From positions 4,411,501-4,475,500 of the forward strand of contig NZ_BLIN01000005.1 of assembly GCF_009811555.1 (NCBI RefSeq): 64,000 nt of DNA. Direction: 5' to 3'. Each line of letters starts with the position of its first letter. The first letter of the stretch is position 1. The DNA is from Streptomyces caniferus. Lineage in GTDB: Bacteria; Actinomycetota; Actinomycetes; Streptomycetales; Streptomycetaceae. This document shows positions 7,635 to 15,956 of this stretch, in pieces. Under the pieces are notes generated by a model. It was not told the DNA's origin. It worked only from the letters and a program-made list of their open reading frames with translations, and made no database searches. The translations under genes were made by a program, and so were the position numbers.

Positions 7635-8852
7635 TCAGTTCCCCTCCGCGGCGGCATCGGCGTCGGCGAACGACGCCTGGTACGCGGCGAACTGCGCGCG
7701 CTCCTCATCGACGAGCGCATGCCCGTCGGCATAGACATTCTCGAAGATCGCCATGTCGTCCGGGTCGGGCATGGCACGCACGGCATCGCGGACCCGCTTG
7801 CCCAGGGCCTCGCTCTCCTCGTCGATCGAGGCGAGGTAGGCCTCGTCGACGAGGCCCTCGGCCTCCATGTACGTCCGCAGCCGCAGGATCGGGTCCTTGG
7901 CCTCCCAGGCCGCCCGCTCCTCGTCCTCGCGGTACTTCGTCGGGTCGTCCGAGGTGGTGTGCGCGCCCATGCGGTAGGTGAACGCCTCGACGAGCATCGG
8001 GCCCTGGCCGGTGCGCGCCCGCTCCAGCGCCGCCTTGGTCACCGCGAGGCAGGCCAGTACGTCATTGCCGTCGACCCGTACACCGGGGAATCCGTAACCG
8101 CGGGCGCGCTGGTAGAGCGGCACCCGGGTCTGCTTCTCGGTGGGTTCGGAAATCGCCCATTGGTTGTTCTGGCAGAAGAACACGACCGGGGCGTTGTAGA
8201 CCGCGGAGAAGGTGAAGGATTCCGCGACATCTCCCTGGCTGGAGGCGCCGTCACCGAAATAGGCGATGACCGCGGAATCCGCGCCGTCCTTCTGCACACC
8301 CATCGCATAGCCGGTCGCATGCAGCGTCTGCGAACCGATCACGATGGTGTAGAGGTGGAAGTTGTTGCTGTTGGGGTCCCAGCCACCGTGGTTGACACCG
8401 CGGAACATGCCCAGCAGGTTCGTCGGGTCGACGCCACGGCACCACGCCACACCGTGCTCGCGGTAGGTCGGGAAGACGTAGTCGTCGTCGCGCAGCGCGC
8501 GGCCGGAACCGATCTGGGCGGCCTCCTGGCCCAGCAGCGAGGCCCACAGACCCAGTTCGCCCTGGCGCTGGAGGGTGGTCGCCTCGGCGTCGAACTTCCG
8601 CGTCAGCACCATGTCGCGGTAGAGCCCGCGCAGCTCGTCGGCGGAAAGATCGATCGAGTAATCCGGGTGCTCGACCCGCTTCCCTTCGGGGGTCAGCAGT
8701 TGTACGAGCTGGTCCTGCTCCGCCTGCTCGGGCCGACCGGAGTTCCGGGCCTTGGCCGGGGACGCCTTCTTGGCCGACGTCGCCTTTTTGGCGGTGGTGC
8801 GCTTGCTGCTGCCGCGGGCGTTTTTCCGCTGCGCAGTGCCTTCCACGGTCAC
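7635..8852 (-). CDS. bkdA: branched-chain 2-oxoacid dehydrogenase E1 alpha subunit
   Basis: 405 residues. The thiamine pyrophosphate motif GDGASSQGD ... NAPVVFFCQNNQWAIS is intact (about residues 196-235), and the regulatory-loop region RMGAHTTSDDPTKYR is present. The first 45 residues are an unusual Lys/Ala/Ser/Thr-rich tail (KRTTAKKATSAKKASPAKARN), absent from the paralogue at 25.4 kb and reminiscent of histone H1-like tails. It opens bkd operon 1; the 308-bp divergent region with the response regulator holds the promoter. Confidence 0.93.
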   Translation of the reverse strand: MTVEGTAQRKNARGSSKRTTAKKATSAKKASPAKARNSGRPEQAEQDQLVQLLTPEGKRVEHPDYSIDLSADELRGLYRDMVLTRKFDAEATTLQRQGELGLWASLLGQEAAQIGSGRALRDDDYVFPTYREHGVAWCRGVDPTNLLGMFRGVNHGGWDPNSNNFHLYTIVIGSQTLHATGYAMGVQKDGADSAVIAYFGDGASSQGDVAESFTFSAVYNAPVVFFCQNNQWAISEPTEKQTRVPLYQRARGYGFPGVRVDGNDVLACLAVTKAALERARTGQGPMLVEAFTYRMGAHTTSDDPTKYREDEERAAWEAKDPILRLRTYMEAEGLVDEAYLASIDEESEALGKRVRDAVRAMPDPDDMAIFENVYADGHALVDEERAQFAAYQASFADADAAAEGN

Positions 8853-9160
8853 GTGCTGCTCCTCCGTCTGTCCGACCCCCGGGGTCCGCCGGTGGCCGTA
8901 TTGCGGCTCACCCGGTATCCGATACGGCGCACGGGGTGTGTGCGAACGCGGCCGGATCCGGGTGGAACAAAGCTCCCGGAGGTGGCCTGCTCATTGCACG
9001 TTACCCATTGTCAAAGCCGAAGTGGAAACGGCGCTGACCTGCGATTTTGCTTGGATTTCCAAGTAAATCGCTAAGGCTTGGAACAACTCCTGGTCACAGC
9101 GTTGCAGGCCGCCGGGACAACGGCACGTTATATCGCTGACCTGGAGCACGGGAAGGGTTG
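8853..9160. promoter_or_regulatory. divergent promoter region, bkd1 / DevR-type regulator
   Basis: 308 bp without a gene. The half nearest the response regulator (about 8995-9140) is clearly AT-richer than its surroundings. It contains the nested dyad at 9041-9071 and a further TTGGAAC half-site near 9077. It must hold the promoters of bkd operon 1 (minus) and of the response regulator (plus). No convincing -35/-10 pair could be fixed by eye. Confidence 0.6.
9041..9071. promoter_or_regulatory. nested inverted repeat, candidate operator
   Basis: Outer arms GCGATTT (9041-9047) and AAATCGC (9065-9071) enclose inner arms CTTGGA (9050-9055) and TCCAAG (9058-9063). Both are exact and nearly concentric. 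It lies between the divergent bkd1 operon and the DevR-type response regulator, which suggests a protein-binding site for one of them or for the Lrp-type BkdR. Confidence 0.6.
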
Positions 9161-9838
9161 ATGTGTGAGACTGGTGTGGTGCGCGAAGACGGAAAAATCA
9201 CGGTATTCCTGCTCGACGACCACGAAGTTGTCCGGCGCGGCGTTCACGAAATGCTGTCCGTCGAGGACGACATCGAGGTGGTCGGCGAAGCGGGTACCGC
9301 CGCAGATGCCCTGGTCAGGATCCCAGCGACCCGCCCGGACGTCGCGGTGCTCGATGTCCGGCTGCCGGACGGGAGCGGCGTCGAGGTCTGCCGCGAGATC
9401 CGTTCGCAGGACGAGGACATCAAATGCCTGATGCTCACCTCGTTCGCGGACGACGAGGCCCTTTTCGATGCGATCATGGCCGGTGCGGCCGGATATGTCC
9501 TCAAGGCCATCCGGGGCAATGAGCTGCTCTCCGCGGTACGCGAGGTGGCGGCCGGGAAATCTCTGCTCGACCCCGTGGCGACCGCCCGGGTGCTGGAGCG
9601 GCTGCGCGACGGCAACGCCACGAAGAGCGACGACCGGCTGGCGAGCCTCACCGACCAGGAACGCAGAATTCTCGATCTGATCGGCGAGGGGCTGACCAAT
9701 CGCGTCATCGGCGAACGGCTCCACCTCGCCGAGAAAACGATCAAGAACTACGTCTCCAGCCTGCTGTCCAAGCTCGGCATGGAGCGCCGCTCGCAGGCCG
9801 CCGCGTACGTCGCGCGGCTGCAGGCGGAGCGGCACTGA
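9161..9838 (+). CDS. NarL/LuxR response regulator of the DevR/DosR type (orphan)
   Basis: 225 residues. Receiver domain with the acidic pair (LLDDHEVVRRG), phosphoacceptor Asp65 in VAVLDVRLPDG and conserved Lys in VLKAIRG. The C-terminal GerE/LuxR HTH ends KTIKNYVSSLLSKLGMERRSQAA, very close to the DevR/DosR recognition helix of mycobacteria. No histidine kinase is adjacent, so it is an orphan here. The ATG at 9161 follows GGAAGGG closely; a GTG at 9179 is the alternative. It is divergent from bkd operon 1 and may control it, or respond to redox/oxygen signals as DosR does; both are inference. Confidence 0.88.
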   Translation: MCETGVVREDGKITVFLLDDHEVVRRGVHEMLSVEDDIEVVGEAGTAADALVRIPATRPDVAVLDVRLPDGSGVEVCREIRSQDEDIKCLMLTSFADDEALFDAIMAGAAGYVLKAIRGNELLSAVREVAAGKSLLDPVATARVLERLRDGNATKSDDRLASLTDQERRILDLIGEGLTNRVIGERLHLAEKTIKNYVSSLLSKLGMERRSQAAAYVARLQAERH

Positions 9839-9949
9839 AGAAGAGCCGGCCGCGGCGCCCGGTTCGTGGCGATTCAGGACCATCGCCCCGGTTCCCCGGG
9901 GCTGCTGGCCCCTACTTGCCGACCTGACCCTCCCGGCAAGGTGGTTCCC

Positions 9950-10366
9950 ATGTCCACCGACAACTACCGTGCCATCGAGCTGCTGAGCCGCACGCCCTAC
10001 GGGCGCGTCTCGGCCAGTCGGCGGGCACTGCCCTTCACCACCGTCACCCGCCACCTCGTCCTGGACGGGTGCCTGGTCCTGCGGCTGCACCGCGGCTACG
10101 GCTACCACCAGGCCCTGGACGGCAGCGTGGTCGCCTACGAGGCAGACAACGTCAACAGCGGCGAGTGCGACACATGGTCGGTGCAGTTCACCGGCACGGC
10201 CCGGGTCATCGAGCCCACCCCCGCCGAGCGCGAGCTCTTCGGCCGCACCCCCCTGCTGGCCGACGGCGCCCCCTTCGACCCGGTCTTCCTGCGCATCGAG
10301 CCGGAGTTCGTGGCCCTGCACTGCCTCACCGATGTGCCCGTCTTCCGCTATGCGCACTCTGCGTAA
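9950..10366 (+). CDS. pyridoxamine 5'-phosphate oxidase-like FMN-binding split-barrel protein
   Basis: 138 residues from the ATG at 9950, with AAGGTGG upstream. The fold signature is the opening LLSRTPYGRVSASRRALPFTTV strand pair followed by VLRLHRGYG and the central WSVQFTGTARVIEP. These resemble small PPOX/nitroreductase-like split-barrel proteins that bind FMN or F420. In S. coelicolor-type genomes such proteins often accompany DevR regulons (my recollection). It lies 112 bp after the response regulator on the same strand. Substrate unknown. Confidence 0.8.
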   Translation: MSTDNYRAIELLSRTPYGRVSASRRALPFTTVTRHLVLDGCLVLRLHRGYGYHQALDGSVVAYEADNVNSGECDTWSVQFTGTARVIEPTPAERELFGRTPLLADGAPFDPVFLRIEPEFVALHCLTDVPVFRYAHSA

Positions 10367-10418
10367 GGCTTTCCGATACACCCACTCCGACGGGCGCAGT
10401 TGATCTAACATCTGGCGC

Positions 10419-11462
10419 GTGCTGCGCTCATCTGTAGTCCGGACGGCGGCAACGCCCGACAAAGACACCCTCGGATCTCTGCTCCGCCACTACACCGGCG
10501 CCGGCGCGCCGCTGTCCTGCGAGCCCGTCGCCGAGGGCCTGCTCAACCACGGCTACTTCCTCGCCACCACCCGCGGCCGCTACTTCCTCAAACACCATCT
10601 CGACGGCGACCGCGCGGCCCTCACCCGCCAGCACCGCGCCACCGACCGGCTCGCCGCGCTCGGCCTGCCGGTCGCCCCGCCCGTCACCGACGCGGACGGG
10701 CGGACCGTCACCGTCCTCGACGGCCGCTGTTACGCCCTGCACCCCTGGGTCGAAGGCCGGCACCTGGGCGGCGCGGCGCTGACCCGTGGCCAGTCCTGGC
10801 AGCTCGGCGCCCTGCTCGGGCTCGTCCATACCACGCTGGAGCAGGTCATGGCCGACGAGCCGCATCCGCCCCGGCCGCCCTGCGCGGATGCCGGGGCCGA
10901 TCCCGAGCGGACCTTCGAGATGATCGAGGAGCTGCTGGCCCTGGCCCGCGGCGCCCGGCCCCGCACCAGCTTCGACGAACTCGCCGAGCACCGTCTGCTG
11001 GAGCGCCGGACCCTGCTGGCGCAGTTGGCGCACCACCGTCCGGCCCCCGGCGCGGAGCCCCCGGCGGGCTGGGTGCACGGTGATTTCCATCCGCTGAATG
11101 TGATCTACCGCGACGCGGAACCGACCGCGATCGTCGACTGGGACCGGCTGGGCGTCCAGCCCCGCGCCGAGGAGGCGGTGCGCGCCGCCGCGATCTTCTT
11201 CGTCCGCCCCTGCGGCACGCTGGACCTGGCGAAGGTGGCGGCGTACGCGGCCGCCTACCGCAGGACCTGCGGCGCCGGCCCCGAGGAGCTCGCGGCGGCC
11301 GTCCACCGGGTGTGGTGGGAGCGGCTGAACGACTTCTGGATGCTCACCTGGCGCTACCAGCTGGGCGACCGCCGCACCGATCCACAGTTCCCGGCGGCGG
11401 CCGCCCTGGCCGTGTGGTGGACCCGCGAGTACCGGGCCGTACGGAACGCCTTCACCCGCTGA
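10419..11462 (+). CDS. APH/homoserine-kinase-like phosphotransferase
   Basis: 347 residues of the aminoglycoside phosphotransferase/choline kinase fold. The catalytic loop is HGDFHPLNVIY (Brenner motif) near residue 217, and the metal-binding segment AIVDWDRLG follows, so it should phosphorylate a small molecule. It is not specific enough to call a resistance gene; homoserine kinase type II or a sugar/choline-like kinase is as likely. The GTG at 10419 has no Shine-Dalgarno but has TAACAT about 8 nt upstream, suggesting a leaderless transcript. It converges with an 18-bp gap on the Ser/Thr kinase. Confidence 0.8.
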   Translation: MLRSSVVRTAATPDKDTLGSLLRHYTGAGAPLSCEPVAEGLLNHGYFLATTRGRYFLKHHLDGDRAALTRQHRATDRLAALGLPVAPPVTDADGRTVTVLDGRCYALHPWVEGRHLGGAALTRGQSWQLGALLGLVHTTLEQVMADEPHPPRPPCADAGADPERTFEMIEELLALARGARPRTSFDELAEHRLLERRTLLAQLAHHRPAPGAEPPAGWVHGDFHPLNVIYRDAEPTAIVDWDRLGVQPRAEEAVRAAAIFFVRPCGTLDLAKVAAYAAAYRRTCGAGPEELAAAVHRVWWERLNDFWMLTWRYQLGDRRTDPQFPAAAALAVWWTREYRAVRNAFTR

Positions 11463-11480
11463 AGCGGGGCGGCGCTCCGG

Positions 11481-13094
11481 TCAGCCGTTCGAGCCGAGCG
11501 TGGTGGTGCCGGCGTCCGTGCCGCCTGCGGCGGGCCCGCCGTCCGCACCGGCGGTCGCCCCGCCGTTGTCGGTGCCGCCGTTGTCGGTGCCCCCGTTGTC
11601 GGTGCCCCCGTCCGTGGGACCCCCGTCGGACGTCCCGCCGGTGTCCGTGGGCGGCGCGGACGTCGGCGGCTGCGACGTCGACGGCTGCGAGGTGGGCGGC
11701 GCCGAGGTCTCCGGCGTACTGGGCTGCGCGGTGGGCGGCGTGCTGTACGTGTTGTCGTCGCTGCCGGTGTCGTCGGGCTCGGTCTCCGGAGTGGTCGGCT
11801 CCTCCGACGGCTCCTCGCTCGCCTTGTCGTCCTTCGTCGGCGTCGGCGACTGGGTGGTGGGAGTGTCGTGCTTCTTGCCCTGACCACTGGTGTTCTGCAG
11901 CGCGAAGGCCACACCCACGGCGATGGCGATCACCGCGAGCGCCGCGATCAGCCAGATCTTGCCGCGTCCGCCCTTGCCGGGCCGGGTACCGCCCTCGAAG
12001 CCGCCGTCGTCGGGCCGCATCCCGGGCGTCAGAATCGGCTGCGCCGTGGTGTGCCCGGCGTCGGGGTGCGGCAGCGCGGTGGTGGCCGCGGTCCCCAGGG
12101 GCGAGGCGTGACCGCCCTCGTGCAGCGCGACCGGGCCGGTGCTCCAGGTGCCGGTGTGACCGCCCTGCTCGTGCAGCATCTGCAGCGAGTACTGGACCAG
12201 GCCGCGCATCTCCTCGGCGGACTGGAACCGGTCGTCGGGGTCCTTGGCCAGCGACCGCATGACCAGGCCGTCCAGCTCCGGCGGCACCGCGTCGGCGACC
12301 TCGGACGGCGCCACCGGCATGTCCTGGACGTGCTGGTAGACGACCGACAGCGGGGTCTCACCGGTGAACGGCGGCCGCAGCGTGAGCAGTTCGTAGAGCA
12401 GACAGCCGGTGGCGTAGAGGTCGGAGCGGGTGTCGACGGTCTTGCCGAGCGCCTGCTCCGGAGAGAGGTACTGGGGGGTGCCCATGACCATGCCGGTCTG
12501 GGTCATGGTGGACTGCGCGCCGTGCAGCGCACGGGCGATACCGAAGTCCATGACCTTGACGGCCCCGCTGTTCGTGATGATCACGTTCGCGGGCTTGATG
12601 TCACGGTGCACGATGCCGTGCTGGTGGCTGTAGGCCAGCGCCTCCAGCACACCGGAGACGATGATCAGTGCCTGGTCCGCCGGCGGGGCGTCGGCGTTGA
12701 GCAGCAGATCGCGGATGGTGTGGCCCTCGACCAGCTCCATCACGATGTACGGCACGGTGTTGCCGCCGACCAGGTCCTCGCCCGAGTCGTACACGGCCAC
12801 CACCGCGTGGTGGTTCAGCCCGGCCACGGACTGCGCCTCACGCGTGAAGCGGGCCTTGGAGACCGGGTCCTCGGCGAGGTCGGAGCGCAGCAGCTTCACG
12901 GCGACGGTCCGGCCGAGACGTACGTCCTCGGCCGCGAACACCTCCGCCATTCCGCCGCGGCCGAGCCGTCGCGTGAGCCGGTAGCGGCCATCGCCGACCA
13001 GCCCGCCGTTGCCCCACATCTCCGGTGCGTCGGGGATATTGGAGCCGGTGGCGTCAGGATCGGACGGGCCCTGGGGGCTCTGCGTCGGTGCCAT
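11481..13094 (-). CDS. membrane Ser/Thr protein kinase with Gly/Asp/Pro-rich exterior
   Basis: 537 residues from the ATG at 13094 (GAGGAC upstream; the open frame to 13139 adds no kinase sequence). Kinase domain about 38-305: Gly loop GRGGMAEV, Lys67, catalytic HRDIKPAN with Asp165, DFG Asp183 and APE-equivalent SPEQ, all present. There is one TM at 380-400. The exterior of about 137 residues is Thr/Ser/Pro/acidic, ending in three GGTDN repeats and Ala/Gly. It has no PASTA domain, so it senses something other than muropeptides. Divergent from a second kinase at 13407. Confidence 0.92.
   Translation of the reverse strand: MAPTQSPQGPSDPDATGSNIPDAPEMWGNGGLVGDGRYRLTRRLGRGGMAEVFAAEDVRLGRTVAVKLLRSDLAEDPVSKARFTREAQSVAGLNHHAVVAVYDSGEDLVGGNTVPYIVMELVEGHTIRDLLLNADAPPADQALIIVSGVLEALAYSHQHGIVHRDIKPANVIITNSGAVKVMDFGIARALHGAQSTMTQTGMVMGTPQYLSPEQALGKTVDTRSDLYATGCLLYELLTLRPPFTGETPLSVVYQHVQDMPVAPSEVADAVPPELDGLVMRSLAKDPDDRFQSAEEMRGLVQYSLQMLHEQGGHTGTWSTGPVALHEGGHASPLGTAATTALPHPDAGHTTAQPILTPGMRPDDGGFEGGTRPGKGGRGKIWLIAALAVIAIAVGVAFALQNTSGQGKKHDTPTTQSPTPTKDDKASEEPSEEPTTPETEPDDTGSDDNTYSTPPTAQPSTPETSAPPTSQPSTSQPPTSAPPTDTGGTSDGGPTDGGTDNGGTDNGGTDNGGATAGADGGPAAGGTDAGTTTLGSNG
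11566..11610. repeat. 3 x 15-bp in-frame tandem repeat
   Basis: Three consecutive copies of a 15-bp unit beginning TTGTCGGTGCC (starts 11566, 11581, 11596). They encode the GGTDN repeats in the extracellular tail of the Ser/Thr kinase. A unit length divisible by three lets copy number vary without a frameshift. Confidence 0.8.
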
Positions 13095-13406
13095 CGGTCC
13101 TCGCCGTCGAATCGATCCGCATGAGAGCGGTAAGGTCATCGGTCTTCGCTAGAGCACGCTACAGGCTCCGCGGCACTCGCCGGTCCGTCGTGGACCGGCC
13201 ATCAAACCTGGCGGAAGCGAAAGCCTGCAAGTTCACCTGGGGTAATCGGGCACGCAAAAGCCTCAAGGCCGTGACGGGATCTTGCACATCTGGTCACGGA
13301 ACGGGCACACAGCTTGACGTGTCCGAGGCCTGGGGCAGACTTGGCTGCAGAATTCCAGATTTTGATCGCTATACGTACGGGTATTGCGCTAGGGGGAAGC
13401 GGAACG
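13095..13406. promoter_or_regulatory. divergent promoter region of the two Ser/Thr kinases
   Basis: 312 bp with no gene. The best promoter candidate reads toward the plus-strand kinase: TTGACG at 13314-13319, a 16-bp spacer and CAGACT at 13336-13341, matching sigma-HrdB-type elements. That leaves a leader of about 60 nt before the ATG at 13407. Promoter elements for the minus-strand kinase were not resolved. Confidence 0.55.
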
Positions 13407-15098
13407 ATGAGCCAGGACGGCGCTCAGGGCCAATTCGAGGGCCGTTCGGTCGGCGGAGGACGTTACCAGCTTCGTGATCTTCTGGGCGCCGGCGGCATGG
13501 CCTCCGTGCACCTCGCCTACGACAGCGTGCTGGACCGCGAAGTCGCGATCAAGACCCTCCACACCGAGCTCGGCCGCGAGCAGGCCTTCCGTGAGCGCTT
13601 CCGGCGTGAGGCCCAGTCCGTGGCGAAACTCACGCACACCAATATCGTCTCGGTCTACGACTCCGGCGAGGACGAGCTCGACGGCGGCATGGTGCCGTAC
13701 ATCGTCATGGAGTACGTCGCGGGCCAGCCGCTGCGCTCCGATCTGGACACCGACATTGCCCAGCATGGCGCAATGCCGACGGAAAAGGCCTTGAAGATCA
13801 CGGCCGATGTGCTGGCCGCGCTCGAGGTCAGCCACGAAATGGGCCTGGTCCACCGGGACATCAAGCCCGGAAACGTCATGCTGAACAAGCGTGGCGTCGT
13901 CAAGGTCATGGACTTCGGCATCGCCCGCGCCATGCAGTCCGGCGTCACGTCCATGACGCAGACCGGCATGGTCGTCGGCACGCCGCAGTACCTGTCGCCC
14001 GAGCAGGCCCTCGGCCGCGGTGTGGACGCCCGCTCAGACCTCTACTCCGTCGGCATCATGCTCTTCGAGCTGCTGACCGGCCAGCTGCCGTTCGACGCGG
14101 ACTCCCCGCTCGCGATCGCCTACGCCCACGTGCAGGAAGAGCCCCCGGCCCCGTCGAGCATCAACAGCTCGCTGCCGCCGGCCGTGGACGCGCTGGTGGC
14201 CCGCGCGCTGAAGAAGAATCCGAACGAGCGGTTCCCCACCTCCGAGGCGATGCGGGACGAGTGCCTGCGGATCGTCGGGTCCGGGCAGTCCGGTGCCACG
14301 CCACTGATCATCGGCGAGGGCCCGCGGGCGCGCACCAGCGGCTCGTCGGTCTCCTCCGCGGTGTTCCCCACCGCCTCCGGCAACCCGCAGACCCCGGTTC
14401 CGCCGAGCATCCAGCAGCCGTACCAGCCGACGCAGGCGGCCGGGTTTGGGCCCTCGACGCCCCCGCCGCCGCCGAACAACGCCTATCCGACGCCCCTGCC
14501 GGGTCCCATTCCGGGCCCGGGTCCCGTTCCGGGGCCCGCCCCCTACAACTCGGGTGGCTTCCAGCCCCAGCCGGCGTACACCCCGCCCCCGCCCGTGACG
14601 GCCTCGATGCCGTCGGCCGGTGGCCCCGGCCGACGGAAGAGCAACACCGCGGTGATCGTCGTCTCGGCGATAGTCGGCGTGATCGTGGTGACCGCGATCG
14701 CCATCGGTATCGGTCTGAGCGCGGGCTCCAGCGATGCCGAGGGCGGCGACCTCACGCCGACCTCGGCGTACTCCGACTCCACGTCGGCGTCGCCCACCGA
14801 GAGCGTCCGGCCCGAGGACAAGACGGCGACGATCCTGACGTCCGAGTGCACCAACCCGACCAAGAGCTACAGCGACAAGGGCAAGATCCTCGTGCCCTCG
14901 TTCCGCTTCAAGAACCTGGACTCGGTGAAGAAGTGCATCGAGGCCGCCGGCTGGAAGTACAAGATCGTCGGGCAGGAGGACAGCTCGATCTGGGGCAAGA
15001 ACACCGTCACGGATCAGACTCCGGCCGCCATCAGCTGGTGGTACCCGAGCAAGGGCGCGACCATCGAGCTGACCGTCTCGACCGGCCGTAGCGGCTGA
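13407..15098 (+). CDS. membrane Ser/Thr protein kinase with one PASTA-like C-terminal domain
   Basis: 563 residues from the ATG at 13407. Kinase domain 18-290: Gly loop GAGGMASV, Lys49, HRDIKPGN with Asp151, DFG Asp169 and SPEQ. A proline-rich juxtamembrane stretch (about 325-405, with PPPPP and repeated PGP) leads to a single TM at 414-437. The exterior ends in one PASTA-like module (about 500-560; SVKKCIEAAGWKYKIVGQED ... TIELTVSTGRSG). Compared with PknB at 54 kb, which has four PASTA units, this is a minimal receptor. The proline-rich segment could bind partner proteins in the cytosol. A strong terminator follows. Confidence 0.92.
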   Translation: MSQDGAQGQFEGRSVGGGRYQLRDLLGAGGMASVHLAYDSVLDREVAIKTLHTELGREQAFRERFRREAQSVAKLTHTNIVSVYDSGEDELDGGMVPYIVMEYVAGQPLRSDLDTDIAQHGAMPTEKALKITADVLAALEVSHEMGLVHRDIKPGNVMLNKRGVVKVMDFGIARAMQSGVTSMTQTGMVVGTPQYLSPEQALGRGVDARSDLYSVGIMLFELLTGQLPFDADSPLAIAYAHVQEEPPAPSSINSSLPPAVDALVARALKKNPNERFPTSEAMRDECLRIVGSGQSGATPLIIGEGPRARTSGSSVSSAVFPTASGNPQTPVPPSIQQPYQPTQAAGFGPSTPPPPPNNAYPTPLPGPIPGPGPVPGPAPYNSGGFQPQPAYTPPPPVTASMPSAGGPGRRKSNTAVIVVSAIVGVIVVTAIAIGIGLSAGSSDAEGGDLTPTSAYSDSTSASPTESVRPEDKTATILTSECTNPTKSYSDKGKILVPSFRFKNLDSVKKCIEAAGWKYKIVGQEDSSIWGKNTVTDQTPAAISWWYPSKGATIELTVSTGRSG

Positions 15099-15130
15099 CG
15101 GCAGAGGCCCTGGGCCTCCCGGATACGGCG

Positions 15131-15165
15131 AAGGGGCCGGCACGCGGAATGCGTGCCGGCCCCTT
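15131..15165 (+). terminator. Rho-independent terminator after the PASTA-like kinase
   Basis: A perfect 15-bp stem, AAGGGGCCGGCACGC paired with 15151-15165, has a 5-nt loop (GGAAT). It is followed by TCTTTTTCTG on the plus strand. It lies 32 bp after the kinase stop codon. Confidence 0.92.
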
Positions 15166-15255
15166 TCTTTTTCTGCTTGTTCCTCGGTGATGCGCCGGCT
15201 CGACCGCGACGTTCCTGGAAGTGAGAAATGCGGACCTGAATTATCGAACCTGAAA

Positions 15256-15819
15256 TCAGAGGTACGGGCCCGAACGGGCACCGCCCTGGCCGAGGTTGCC
15301 CTCCTCGGCGTCCATCGGAACGGCGCCGGGCGGCAGCGCACGGCGCATCGACTCCAACTGGGCGCGAGCGGCCATCTGCTGGGCGAACAGTGCGGTCTGG
15401 ATGCCGTGGAAAAGGCCCTCCAGCCAGCCCACCAGCTGAGCCTGAGCGATCCGCAGCTCCGCATCCGTCGGCACCGATTCCTCGGTGAACGGCAGCGAAA
15501 GGCGCTCCAGCTCCTCGACCAGCTCGGGCGCCAGCCCGTCCTCCAGCTCCTTGACCGAGCTGGCGTGGATCTCCTTGAGCCGGACCCGGCTCGCCTCGTC
15601 CAGAGGCGCGGACTTCACCTCTTCCAGCAACTGCTTGATCATGCTGCCGATGCGCATGACCTTCGCAGGCTGTTCGACCATGTCCGTCACGGGGGTCTCA
15701 CGGTTCTCGCCGTCTTCGCCCCCGCCACCGGAGCCGGTGCTGCCGAGCGCCATGCCGTCCGGGCCGACCACCAGGACGTGCGGATTCTCCTGCGACCGTT
15801 CATTCATCGGCATATCCAT
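15256..15819 (-). CDS. bpa: bacterial proteasome activator (Bpa/PafE family)
   Basis: 187 residues. The central four-helix-bundle region (about 50-165; MIKQLLEEVKSAPLDEASRVRLKEIHASSVKELEDGLAPEL) matches the DUF2587/Bpa family, which forms a 12-mer ring that opens the 20S proteasome without ATP. The C-terminus is SGPYL, equivalent to the GQYL docking tail of mycobacterial PafE that inserts in proteasome pockets; Gln is replaced by Pro. Disordered Gly/Glu-rich ends are typical. Three in-frame ATGs (15819, 15813, 15807) are possible; the first is used. Stand-alone gene. Confidence 0.87.
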   Translation of the reverse strand: MDMPMNERSQENPHVLVVGPDGMALGSTGSGGGGEDGENRETPVTDMVEQPAKVMRIGSMIKQLLEEVKSAPLDEASRVRLKEIHASSVKELEDGLAPELVEELERLSLPFTEESVPTDAELRIAQAQLVGWLEGLFHGIQTALFAQQMAARAQLESMRRALPPGAVPMDAEEGNLGQGGARSGPYL

Positions 15820-15906
15820 GCCGCCATTCTCTCGTACGAAAGGTCATGAAAGGTGGTGCCCCTGAGAGAAGGTGATCCACCCTTCTGGGCCGTCTCGGCT
15901 GCCGCG

Positions 15907-15920
15907 GTTTCACGTGAAAC
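15907..15920. other. parS, perfect
   Basis: GTTTCACGTGAAAC in the 137-bp gap between bpa and the secreted-protein gene. First of a pair offset by 28 bp. Confidence 0.92.
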
Positions 15921-15934
15921 GACGCATTCCCACC

Positions 15935-15948
15935 GTTTCACGTGAAAC
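15935..15948. other. parS, perfect
   Basis: Second perfect GTTTCACGTGAAAC of the pair, ending 8 bp before the stop codon of the secreted-protein gene. Confidence 0.92.
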
Positions 15949-15956
15949 CAGCGCCA

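Noticed and set aside
10419..11462. Calling the APH-like protein an antibiotic-resistance gene
   Set aside because: Only the general phosphotransferase motifs are present; nothing specific to aminoglycoside or macrolide enzymes.
13314..13406. N-terminal extension of the plus-strand kinase to the TTG/ATG at 13314
   Set aside because: It would translate the promoter (TTGACG...CAGACT). Kinase homology starts after the ATG at 13407.
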